Positions 26,499 through 34,027 of a stretch of 64,000 nt of DNA are shown piece after piece. A model generated the notes under the pieces. That model had not been told where the DNA came from. It saw only the letters and a program-made list of their open reading frames with translations, and did not search any database. Numbering within the stretch: the stretch's first letter is position 1; every line of letters starts with the position of its first letter. Position numbers and translations under genes: made by a program. The DNA comes from Peptococcaceae bacterium 1198_IL3148 (GTDB lineage: Bacteria > Bacillota > Desulfotomaculia > Desulfotomaculales > Desulfohalotomaculaceae): assembly GCA_036763105.1 (NCBI GenBank), contig JBAIYS010000010.1, forward strand, positions 1 through 64,000. The letters run 5' to 3'.

Positions 26499-26877
26499 CT
26501 TCCGCCAGTATTCTTTTCTTTATGGTTTCAAAAATTTTATTGGAATCAGCTATAAATTGTTCTGGCTTTGCTTTAATATTGCTGGCAACCATATAAGTGG
26601 TTTTGTACTTAGTAAAAACCTCTGCGATGGTACCCATTTCCGACATGAACCTTTTGCTAATCAGTTGTATATTTTTGTTAGAATGCTGTGTTAAAGCGGG
26701 ATATAAGTACTGGTCTTCTGATTTTAAGTGGATCAACAGTTTACCTGCCAACATTCCTATTTGGATAGCAATATCAAAACTTTTTTGCTCAACTGTTTGC
26801 GGTTGCAGCATCCTTTCTATTTTTTGAACAACCTCAATGATTTCTTTGTGTTGTCTTTTTAAACTGTCTATGTTCAT
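26470..26877 (-). CDS. Hemerythrin-like (HHE domain) protein
   Basis: A 135-residue four-helix protein with diiron-type ligands: an early His in LKRQHKEI, the motif HLKSEDQYLYP (H-x3-E), and AEDKDLYPLL at the end. Such proteins bind O2 or NO or supply iron for repair of damaged iron-sulfur clusters. The upstream Fnr-like box with a perfectly spaced -10, and the presence of RIC at 44649, favour an NO or O2 stress role. GGGAGG precedes the ATG. Confidence 0.8.
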   Translation of the reverse strand: MNIDSLKRQHKEIIEVVQKIERMLQPQTVEQKSFDIAIQIGMLAGKLLIHLKSEDQYLYPALTQHSNKNIQLISKRFMSEMGTIAEVFTKYKTTYMVASNIKAKPEQFIADSNKIFETIKKRILAEDKDLYPLLN

Positions 26878-26912
26878 AAAATAACCTCCCCTGTAAAGTT
26901 GTTAGTGAATAT

Positions 26913-26953
26913 ATAATAACAGGGGTTTTATTCCAGGGAAATGACACAAATCA
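26913..26953 (-). promoter_or_regulatory. Fnr-like box and -10 of the hemerythrin-like gene
   Basis: TGACACAAATCA (26942-26953) fits TGA-N6-TCA, with one side matching ATCA. On the minus strand TATTAT at 26918-26913 is centred exactly 32 bases from the box centre. The gene starts 36 bases beyond. Confidence 0.58.
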
Positions 26954-27113
26954 TATTGGTGACAAAATAAATTTTAAACATATCTAATTATTTGCATTAT
27001 TAAATATATTTGTCGGCAGCTAGACACTACTAGTTTGTTATGTTAACATTAAATGTAGTTAATCAATAAACGCAATTTATACTTAGGCAATTTAAATATG
27101 GAGGGTTTAAAGT

Positions 27114-28736
27114 ATGCAACGTATATGGGCACAAGATACCTCAAATTTAAACAAACATGAATTGATTAAGTTAAAAAAAGATGGTCTAGATATTTTAGAC
27201 GATTTGAACAACTACTCACAACAGGGATTTAAAGCGATTAACGAAGAAGATCTGGATTTAATGAAATGGGCCGGTTTATATAGTCATAAGTCAGCGGATG
27301 GGCATTTTATGATGCGGGTGAAAATTCCTGGTGGTATTATGAGTTCCACTCAAGCCCGCACCTTAGCGGGCATTTCTCAAGATTTTGGTCGCGGGTTGGT
27401 TGATATCACCACCCGTCAAGCCATTCAGTTCCACTGGTTGACAGTGGAGAATACGCCGGAGATATACAAACGATTGACTGATGTAGGTCTCAGTTCGGTA
27501 GAAGCCTGCGGTGATTGTCCCAGGACTGTGGTGGGTAACCCGCTTCACGGTATAGACCCCAATGAGGTGCTGGATGCATCTCAATTGGTGCAACAAGTAT
27601 ATAACTTTTTTCAAAACAATCGTGAGTTTTCAAATTTGCCCCGTAAATATAAAATATCAATATCCGGTAACCAATTTAATGTTAACCATGCCGAAATCAA
27701 TGACATTGCCTTTACACCGGCAGTTAAAGAGATAGCGGGTAACAAAGTTAAGGGATTTCATGTGAAGGTTGGTGGCGGGTTGTCCACCAAGCCGCACTTG
27801 GCACAGATATTAGACATTTTTGTCAGACCTGAAGAGGTGCTAAAGGTTGCGGTGGCCTCCACCACTATTTTTCGCGATCATGGTTATCGGGGACTGCGCA
27901 GCCATAACCGTTTGAAATTTTTAGTGGCCGATTGGGGTCCGGAAAAATTTAAAGAAGAGCTGCTAAAACTTGCCGGCCCCCTTGCCAATCGTGGGGAGGA
28001 CCTCAGTAAGGGATGGAATGCTGGTTATTTTTATGGGGTACATCAACAAAAACAGCCGGGTCTGTGTTATGTTGGTTTATCGGTTCCACTGGGGCGGATG
28101 GATGCTGCCGAATTGGATGAACTGGCTAGATTGGCTGAAAAGTACGGTGATGGCTCCATCCGCACCTGCAACAGTCAAAACATAATTATAGCCAATGTGC
28201 CAAAGGCCCAGGTACCATCACTATTGGCTGAAAAACTGCTACAACGGTTAACTCCCTTTGCTAAGACATTTTTAGCCCATGCGGTTTCTTGCCCAGGTAA
28301 TCAGTTCTGTAATAAAGCAGTGGTGGAAACCAAGGAGAGGTTGCGTTCTATAGCGGAGTATTTGGATCAACATATTGAAATTGACATTCCCATTAGAATT
28401 AACGCCAGTGGTTGCCCTAATTCCTGTGGCCAGCATCAAATAGCAGATATCGGCTTACAGGGTTCAGTGACTAAAATTGATGGTAAAAGAACCGACGCTT
28501 TTGAAATTCTCATCGGTGGTTGGTTAGGGAATACCCCTGGCTTTGCTACCAAGTTAATCGGTCGGATACCCGACGATAATATTGCCCCAGCCATAGCCCA
28601 TTTGGTTAATTTTTATCTAAATAGCCGGGCAGAGGGCGAAGAATTTAATCAGTTTGTAAGGCGAGTGGGTATGGAAGCATTCCAAGAAAAACTAAACCAA
28701 TTTCTTGGCACTGATAAATTGCAACAAATGGCATAA
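27114..28736 (+). CDS. Ferredoxin-dependent nitrite/sulfite reductase (siroheme)
   Basis: A 540-residue two-repeat nitrite/sulfite reductase. The N-terminal half has the ferredoxin-like repeat (MMRVKIPGGIMSSTQARTLA, then DITTRQAIQFHWL). The siroheme/[4Fe-4S] ligands are CPGNQFC (C-x5-C) and GCPNSC (C-x3-C). The substrate, nitrite or sulfite, cannot be decided from motifs I can judge. Neighbouring nrfHA and the hemerythrin gene favour nitrite; AsrABC in the same window already covers sulfite. GGAGGG precedes the ATG. It is monocistronic with its own terminator. Confidence 0.88.
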   Translation: MQRIWAQDTSNLNKHELIKLKKDGLDILDDLNNYSQQGFKAINEEDLDLMKWAGLYSHKSADGHFMMRVKIPGGIMSSTQARTLAGISQDFGRGLVDITTRQAIQFHWLTVENTPEIYKRLTDVGLSSVEACGDCPRTVVGNPLHGIDPNEVLDASQLVQQVYNFFQNNREFSNLPRKYKISISGNQFNVNHAEINDIAFTPAVKEIAGNKVKGFHVKVGGGLSTKPHLAQILDIFVRPEEVLKVAVASTTIFRDHGYRGLRSHNRLKFLVADWGPEKFKEELLKLAGPLANRGEDLSKGWNAGYFYGVHQQKQPGLCYVGLSVPLGRMDAAELDELARLAEKYGDGSIRTCNSQNIIIANVPKAQVPSLLAEKLLQRLTPFAKTFLAHAVSCPGNQFCNKAVVETKERLRSIAEYLDQHIEIDIPIRINASGCPNSCGQHQIADIGLQGSVTKIDGKRTDAFEILIGGWLGNTPGFATKLIGRIPDDNIAPAIAHLVNFYLNSRAEGEEFNQFVRRVGMEAFQEKLNQFLGTDKLQQMA

Positions 28737-28740
28737 CAAT

Positions 28741-28778
28741 ATTCAAGTGCAGGCGTTTTGCCTGCACTTGAATTATTT
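28741..28778. terminator. Bidirectional terminator between nitrite/sulfite reductase and nrfA
   Basis: ATTCAAGTGCAGGC and GCCTGCACTTGAAT form a 14-pair stem followed by TATTTTA. It lies in the 47-base gap between two convergent genes. Confidence 0.88.
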
Positions 28779-28783
28779 TATCC

Positions 28784-30070
28784 TTACTCTGATGCCTTTA
28801 AAATAGCCTCCCTGGCGTACCTGGTTGCTTCATTGGCATACTGAATGGATTGGCCAATCACTTTAGCACCCTCTTGGGGATTATGAAAACCCATGCTGTT
28901 GGCTGTACTGATCCAATCAAAATGCCAAAAGGCTTCGCGGTATCTATCCTGGGACTGTTTCAGCAATTCTTGGTCCACCCCCGGTGTCTTGAGAGCTTGG
29001 GAGATGGTATCAACCGCGGTAATCATTGCTTCGGCACCCACATCCATTAACTCATCGTGTTGGTCCTGGATGTTATAGACCCTTTCCCTGAGGTAATCTT
29101 CACCCTGGGTATGGCACTGGGTACATGATTCTTTTATAGTAATCAGCGGACTTACCCACCAGTGGGAGGTGATTTTGCTGTCCCCTTCTTTAACATAGGG
29201 CATATGACAGTCTGCACAGGATACGCCGGCCGAGTGGTGAGTACTGCCCAAGAAAAATTCATAGTCTGGGTGCCGCGCTTTAACTAAACCGGTTTGAACG
29301 ATTGGATGCTCCCATTCAGAATAATTGAGTTTTTGATAATATTGATAGGCTTCATCTGCCTTGAAACCTTCATCCCAAGGGAAGGTGGTTTCCTTGGTGC
29401 CATCCTTGAAATAGTAGGTTACATGGCATTGGGCACAAACTAAGGTGCGCAGTTCCTGCCTGTTGGCTTCAGTAATGTCTTTGCCCTGTCTTTCCCAGGC
29501 GTTAATTAAAGCTGGCTGAACAACCTTCAATTCGTTAGTTTCTGGGTCGTGACAGTTGGCACAGCCGATGGGATTGTCAACATTTTTCGCCATTTCATCA
29601 AAGGGAGTGGTGTAGAATGCATCCCCGTATTGCTCAATTAAGCCTGGCACTTCCGGAGCTTTACAGGTTAAGCAGGCACCACCGGTTTTACGTCTGGATG
29701 CCGGTACGCTGGTGATGTCATCCAATGCGTATGGGTGGCCCCGGGGTTCCCAGAACTCCTCGGAGTAGCCCATACCAGCGTATAGCGTTTTAAGATAGGG
29801 AAATCTGTCCAGTTTTGATTCCTTGGTGTTACCACCCCATTTGGTTTGGGTATCACTTTGCAGCCCCTTTTGGTAACTTTCCCAATGCCGGGGGTAGTAC
29901 TTACCCCAAACTTCATTGTCCACTGGGGTTTGTTGAATTTCTTCGGGGTTTGGTTTTAGGGCTATTTCATGCAGATCGCGATTATTGATGGTGAACACAG
30001 TATAAAGAACCCCGAGCACCAGTATGGCTACCACAACGCTTAAAGCAATTAATATGGTTTTATTTTTCAA
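28784..30070 (-). CDS. nrfA: Cytochrome c nitrite reductase, catalytic subunit
   Basis: A 428-residue pentaheme enzyme that reduces nitrite to ammonium outside the membrane. Five haem motifs are visible: the catalytic CLTCK, and CANCH, CAQCH, CADCH and CTQCH. An N-terminal uncleaved signal anchor (ILIALSVVVAILVLGVLYTV) tethers it, as in Gram-positive NrfA. The start is TTG at 30070, overlapping the nrfH stop in TTGA, with AGGAGGG eight bases upstream, so translation is coupled. Electrons come from NrfH. Confidence 0.95.
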   Translation of the reverse strand: MKNKTILIALSVVVAILVLGVLYTVFTINNRDLHEIALKPNPEEIQQTPVDNEVWGKYYPRHWESYQKGLQSDTQTKWGGNTKESKLDRFPYLKTLYAGMGYSEEFWEPRGHPYALDDITSVPASRRKTGGACLTCKAPEVPGLIEQYGDAFYTTPFDEMAKNVDNPIGCANCHDPETNELKVVQPALINAWERQGKDITEANRQELRTLVCAQCHVTYYFKDGTKETTFPWDEGFKADEAYQYYQKLNYSEWEHPIVQTGLVKARHPDYEFFLGSTHHSAGVSCADCHMPYVKEGDSKITSHWWVSPLITIKESCTQCHTQGEDYLRERVYNIQDQHDELMDVGAEAMITAVDTISQALKTPGVDQELLKQSQDRYREAFWHFDWISTANSMGFHNPQEGAKVIGQSIQYANEATRYAREAILKASE

Positions 30071-30534
30071 TTGGGCTGCCCTCCTTTCTGTAACCCTTGG
30101 CGATTATGTGGTAAATCACGGTGACAATCAAAACAATTTTTGTTGCGATCTGCCAACGGGTACCCCACCGTTGACATCACATCTTGATGGCAACTTAAGC
30201 AGTTATCGTTGACCACTTTGGCTCCGTGACCGCTGATGCGAATCCGGTCCGGTACATGTCCAATTAGCATATAGATGCCATCTCTAGTTCCAGTGAATGC
30301 CTTATAAAAGGCGCCGCTAACAACATTATGGGGGATGTGGCAGCCGCCACAGGTGGCCCATTCACTGTGGGAAGACTGGATGTAGGTGTCCACCCAAGGT
30401 TTCATCAGGTGACAACTGCCACAGAATTTTGGTCCGTCCAATTGATGTGAAATAAAGGGGATCTTAATGGCAAATATCGCTAACACTGCCAGTGTGGATA
30501 ATATCAGCAGTGTTTTTAGAATTTTTCTTTTCAT
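30067..30534 (-). CDS. nrfH: Cytochrome c nitrite reductase, membrane quinol-oxidising subunit
   Basis: A 155-residue NapC/NirT-type tetraheme protein with one N-terminal membrane helix and CxxCH motifs CGSCH, CGGCH, CLSCH and CFDCH. It takes electrons from menaquinol and passes them to NrfA. The ATG at 30534 (MKRKILK) is preferred over the longer frame because the extension is not signal-like; AGGTG lies just upstream, a weak site. An Fnr-like box lies about 80 bases upstream. Confidence 0.93.
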   Translation of the reverse strand: MKRKILKTLLILSTLAVLAIFAIKIPFISHQLDGPKFCGSCHLMKPWVDTYIQSSHSEWATCGGCHIPHNVVSGAFYKAFTGTRDGIYMLIGHVPDRIRISGHGAKVVNDNCLSCHQDVMSTVGYPLADRNKNCFDCHRDLPHNRQGLQKGGQPN

Positions 30535-30610
30535 ACCAGCACCTACTCTGTCAGGTTTAACTAAACAGTTTTTATAATTTCCTGTTCTTTGCTTAATATG
30601 CATTGATTTC

Positions 30611-30622
30611 TGATCTAGATCA
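30611..30622. promoter_or_regulatory. Fnr-like box between nrfH and the ferredoxin gene
   Basis: TGATCTAGATCA is a perfect palindrome matching TGAT-N4-ATCA. It lies in the divergent gap. On the plus strand TATTTT is centred 31 bases away, close to the class II distance, for the ferredoxin gene. No equally well-spaced -10 was found toward nrfH. Confidence 0.6.
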
Positions 30623-30677
30623 TTTATTATTAATTATGTTAGGTGTATTTTATAAATAAAAGGGAGGAGTGAAGATC

Positions 30678-30866
30678 ATGTTTATGATTACCATTGATAA
30701 CACCAACTGTGACGGCTGCGGAGCCTGTGTAGATCCATGTCCAGCAAGTTTGTTAGAATTGGTGGGTGAAAAGGCTGAAATCACTGGCGAACCAACTGAC
30801 TGTATGGGTTGCGAAACCTGTGTGGCAATTTGTCCCAACGGCTGTTATACTGTTCAGGAACTATAA
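30678..30866 (+). CDS. 2[4Fe-4S] ferredoxin
   Basis: A 62-residue ferredoxin with the two cluster motifs CDGCGACVDPCP and CMGCETCVAICP. It is a soluble low-potential electron carrier. GGGAGG lies ten bases before the ATG at 30678. It is placed between nrfHA and the Fnr-like/CooS genes and may serve CooS, AOR or the ferredoxin-dependent nitrite/sulfite reductase nearby; which one is inference. Confidence 0.92.
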   Translation: MFMITIDNTNCDGCGACVDPCPASLLELVGEKAEITGEPTDCMGCETCVAICPNGCYTVQEL

Positions 30867-30880
30867 ATAACCACCGTGTA

Positions 30881-30926
30881 AATATTAAAAGATGGAGGTA
30901 ACCAAGTTACCTCCATCTTTTAATAT
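30881..30926 (+). terminator. Terminator of the ferredoxin gene
   Basis: AAAAGATGGAGGTAAC and GTTACCTCCATCTTTT form a 16-pair stem, with further pairing of AATATT on both sides. Confidence 0.9.
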
Positions 30927-30932
30927 TTTATC

Positions 30933-31040
30933 GAATTTTGAATTCTGAATGATGAATTTTGAATTATTAGTTTTCACCATTGTTATGAACAGAGTTTATG
31001 TTGGACTTGGTTTTCAACTCAAAACCAAAATTCAAAATTG
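30933..31040. repeat. AT-rich direct and inverted repeats
   Basis: GAATTTTGAATT occurs at 30933-30944 and 30954-30965, and its inverted partner AATTCAAAATT(G) at 31029-31040. The sequence between has no gene. It could be a degenerate insertion remnant or a weak terminator for the regulator gene. Confidence 0.35.
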
Positions 31041-31043
31041 CAT

Positions 31044-31757
31044 TTATGGTTGTATTGTGGCTTCCCTTAGTTTGTCAGGCTGCAAAATTTTTAATTTGCG
31101 GCTTTTGAGGCTAATGATGTTTTCTTTACGAAACTCACTCAGTACCCGGGATGCGGTTTCTTGGGTGAGCCCACTCATAAAGGCCAGTGTTTGTACCGTA
31201 ATGGGCAGGCTGATTTCACGGCCAGCGGCTCCGTTTTGGTACTCATCCGCTGCTAACCTATTTATAATGGAGGCCATTCTCTGTCGGGCACGTTTTAAGG
31301 CTAAATCTCTAATGGTTTTTCTGGATTTAGTTAACTGACCTTCCAGTACCGACAACAGTCGTAATGCTACCTGGGGCTTAGTTTGAATTAGTTCTTGATA
31401 GTATGTTAACGGAATACTACAGTATATTCCATCTTCATAGCCCTCAGCACTGACATCACATGTGCTGGCCTGGGCCAAGGATACGTTGCCAAAAACTCCA
31501 CCAGGCTCAATGATATCGACAATTTGTTCCTTGCCATCAATACTTTCGTAATACAATTTAATTAGGCCGTGCATGACTATATAGAGGCCATTACATTCTT
31601 CGCCTTCAGAGTAGATCAATTGGCCGGCTTTGACATGATGTTTTTTGACGTTGGCCTGAAAATTCTGCAAATCTTCACCCTTTAAATCACACACAATGGT
31701 GAATTTACGCACCGGGCAACCTGCGCATTCCCATATAGGGGGGTGGTTCTCTTTCAG
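31044..31757 (-). CDS. Crp/Fnr family transcriptional regulator, Fnr-like
   Basis: A regulator of about 237 residues with an N-terminal Cys cluster (CAGC then a third Cys nine residues on), a cyclic-nucleotide-type beta barrel, a further Cys in ASTCDVSAEG, the dimer helix and a C-terminal helix-turn-helix. The recognition helix reads GLTQETASRVLSEF; the E-x-x-S-R pattern is that of Fnr, which reads TTGAT-N4-ATCAA. The Cys set could hold an O2- or NO-sensitive [4Fe-4S] cluster. No ATG start exists. A TTG at 31778 lacks a binding site, whereas GGGAGGG lies six bases before a CTG at 31757, which I take as the start. It is divergent from cooS. Confidence 0.85.
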   Translation of the reverse strand: MKENHPPIWECAGCPVRKFTIVCDLKGEDLQNFQANVKKHHVKAGQLIYSEGEECNGLYIVMHGLIKLYYESIDGKEQIVDIIEPGGVFGNVSLAQASTCDVSAEGYEDGIYCSIPLTYYQELIQTKPQVALRLLSVLEGQLTKSRKTIRDLALKRARQRMASIINRLAADEYQNGAAGREISLPITVQTLAFMSGLTQETASRVLSEFRKENIISLKSRKLKILQPDKLREATIQP

Positions 31758-31812
31758 AAAAATCCCTCCCGCATCCAATTAATTATAGTAAAGATATTTG
31801 ACTTTCAAATGA

Positions 31813-31824
31813 TGAAGTCCTTCA
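31813..31824. promoter_or_regulatory. Candidate Fnr-like box between the regulator and cooS
   Basis: TGAAGTCCTTCA is a perfect palindrome of the TGA-N6-TCA form but lacks the T/A of TGAT. On the minus strand TATAAT is centred 34 bases away toward the regulator gene, two bases off the ideal. It may be an autoregulatory site. Confidence 0.35.
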
Positions 31825-31912
31825 TTTTTATAAAATGTTAATAGTGGGAATAAAAAAATTGTTAATGTTGGATAATACTCACTGAAATTAAATAAGCTGC
31901 GGAGGGATATGT

Positions 31913-33826
31913 ATGGGTAGAGAAGTGCCGCACCGCGTAGATGGACGCATAAGTATCCACGACTCGGTACAGGAAATGTATGAAAAAAGATTAGTGCCCG
32001 ATGGTATGAGTAATGTTTTTGACCGTTATGATCCCCAGGAAAAAATTCGTTGTAACTTTTGTGTTGAGGGGGTGAGTTGTCAACTTTGCAGTAACGGACC
32101 CTGCAGAATTTCGCAAAAATCTGGGGCTGAACTGGGTACCTGCGGCATCAGTCCCGATGCCATGGCGATGCGGGATATGCTGTTAAGAAACGTAATGGGT
32201 ACATCCACCTATGCCCACCATGCCTTTATGGCCTTTAGCACGCTAAAGTCCACCGCCCAAGGCAAAACACCCTTTAAAATTACCGATCAGGAAAAGCTGT
32301 ATCAGATGTGCAAAGACTTGGGTGTTGATGCTTCCGGTACTGTGGAGCAGGCCGCTGAACGGCTGGCTGATTTCTTCATTGCAGAGATGTCTAATGATTA
32401 CCGGGAACCAAGCAAAGTAATTCAAGTGTATGCACCCAAGAAAAGGCAAAAGGTGTGGCAAGACTTGGCAATTTACCCTGCGGGGGTGTTGCATGAAATT
32501 AAAGATGCCACTGCCAGCTGTTTAACCAACGTAGATGGCGACTACATATCGCTGGCCCGCAAAGCGATGCGCTTGGGCATTGCTGCGGTTTATGGTGCAC
32601 AACTGCCGTTAGAAATGTGTCAGGATATTCTCTTTGGTACACCAAGCCCCCACGAAGTGGATATGGACTTAGGGGTAATGGATCCGGATTATGTAAATAT
32701 TGTTTTCAACGGTCACGAGCCCTGGGTGGGGGTGGCCACAATTTATGAAGCCAAAAAACCCGAATGGCAGGAAAAGGCCAAGCAGGCTGGGGCCAAAGGC
32801 ATCAGAGTGGTGGGCAGTATTGAAACCGGACAGGAACTGCTGCAAAGATTCCAAATGGATGAAGTGTTTGTTGGGCACATTGGTAACTGGCTGTCCATAG
32901 AACCACTTTTGGCCACCGGTACAGTGGACGTATTTGCTATGGATGAAAACTGTTCACCGCCGAATTTACATCCCTATGGGGAAAAATACAAAGTGACTTT
33001 GGTGTCGGTCAATGACCTGGTGAGAATACCAAAGGTTGACAAAAACTTAGATTACAAGCCACCGGAGGCAGTTAACATTGCCGGACAACTTTTGGACTGG
33101 GGCATTGCCAACTTCCGGGTGAGAAAAGAACAGGTAAAACCATATGTACCCCAAAAGAAAACCAAAGCGATAGCCGGTTTTTCCACTGAAGCTGTGGTTA
33201 AAGCACTGGGTGGAAAGTTAGACCCCCTGGTTGATGCTATTAAAGCTGGCAAGATTAAAGGGGCAGTGGCCATTGTTAACTGCAGTACCTTAAAGAACGG
33301 TCCTCAGGATTATGTAACGGTTAACCTGGCCAAAGAACTGGTTAAGCGGGATATTTTGGTGTTGGCCGGTGGTTGTGGTAACCACGGTTTAGAGGTGGCC
33401 GGCATGGCTAACATGGATGCGCTACAGTATGCCGGGACTGGCTTGAAAGAAATTTGCCAAGCTCTAGGTATACCACCGGTTCTGAGTTTTGGTACCTGTA
33501 CCGATACTGGAAGAATTGCAACGGTAGTAACGGCTCTGGCAGATTATTTGGATGTGGATACATCTGATTTGCCGGTGGCAGTCAGTGCTCCAGAGTACAT
33601 GGAGCAAAAGGCTACCATTGATGGTATATTTGCCATGGCTTATGGACTATACACTCACCTTTCCCCGGTGCCCCCTGTAACCGGTGGGCCGGAACTGGCT
33701 AAACTGCTGACCGAAGATGTGGAAAACATGGTGGGCGGTAAAATAGCACTGGGAGATGACCCCTTTAAAGCAGCCCAGGATATTGAAGCACATATTAATA
33801 AAAAACGGGCCGCCCTGGGCATTTAG
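31913..33826 (+). CDS. cooS: Anaerobic carbon monoxide dehydrogenase, catalytic subunit
   Basis: A 637-residue Ni,Fe-CODH that interconverts CO and CO2 with ferredoxin. The cluster-B/D ligand region is CNFCVEGVSCQLCSNGPC near residues 47-64. C-cluster ligand segments are DENCSPPN, NCSTLKNG, GGCGNHG and GTCTDTGR. Length is normal. GGAGGG precedes the ATG. No cooF, cooC or acetyl-CoA synthase genes adjoin it, so it is a stand-alone CODH; the ferredoxin at 30678 is the nearest carrier. Roles could be CO oxidation, or supply of reduced ferredoxin. Confidence 0.96.
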   Translation: MGREVPHRVDGRISIHDSVQEMYEKRLVPDGMSNVFDRYDPQEKIRCNFCVEGVSCQLCSNGPCRISQKSGAELGTCGISPDAMAMRDMLLRNVMGTSTYAHHAFMAFSTLKSTAQGKTPFKITDQEKLYQMCKDLGVDASGTVEQAAERLADFFIAEMSNDYREPSKVIQVYAPKKRQKVWQDLAIYPAGVLHEIKDATASCLTNVDGDYISLARKAMRLGIAAVYGAQLPLEMCQDILFGTPSPHEVDMDLGVMDPDYVNIVFNGHEPWVGVATIYEAKKPEWQEKAKQAGAKGIRVVGSIETGQELLQRFQMDEVFVGHIGNWLSIEPLLATGTVDVFAMDENCSPPNLHPYGEKYKVTLVSVNDLVRIPKVDKNLDYKPPEAVNIAGQLLDWGIANFRVRKEQVKPYVPQKKTKAIAGFSTEAVVKALGGKLDPLVDAIKAGKIKGAVAIVNCSTLKNGPQDYVTVNLAKELVKRDILVLAGGCGNHGLEVAGMANMDALQYAGTGLKEICQALGIPPVLSFGTCTDTGRIATVVTALADYLDVDTSDLPVAVSAPEYMEQKATIDGIFAMAYGLYTHLSPVPPVTGGPELAKLLTEDVENMVGGKIALGDDPFKAAQDIEAHINKKRAALGI

Positions 33827-33831
33827 TAAAA

Positions 33832-33868
33832 TAACCCGTCTGCTTTATCGGCAGGCGGGTTGTTTATT
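33832..33868 (+). terminator. Terminator of cooS
   Basis: ACCCGTCTGC and GGCAGGCGGGT form a stem with two mismatched or wobble positions, followed by TGTTTATTT, soon after the cooS stop. Confidence 0.8.
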
Positions 33869-34027
33869 TCGTATTAACAATAGATAATTTATCCTGCCCC
33901 ACAGATAATGGGGCAATAATTGTTTGATGAATAGTTTTTTAGTTTACTATTGGTAAATTGAATAGTACAATTGGCAGGTAAGGGGAGAATAGGTGGAATT
34001 CAGAACAAATTTGAGAGGATTGTTAAT

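Noticed and set aside
30949-31338. Plus-strand frame of 129 codons antisense to the Fnr-like gene
   Set aside because: It has no ribosome site and lies opposite a clear helix-turn-helix gene; its 5' part is the AT-rich repeat.
31044-31757. CooA (haem CO sensor) for the regulator next to cooS
   Set aside because: The N-terminal Cys cluster and E-x-x-S-R recognition helix fit Fnr rather than CooA, and the haem-ligand context of CooA was not seen.
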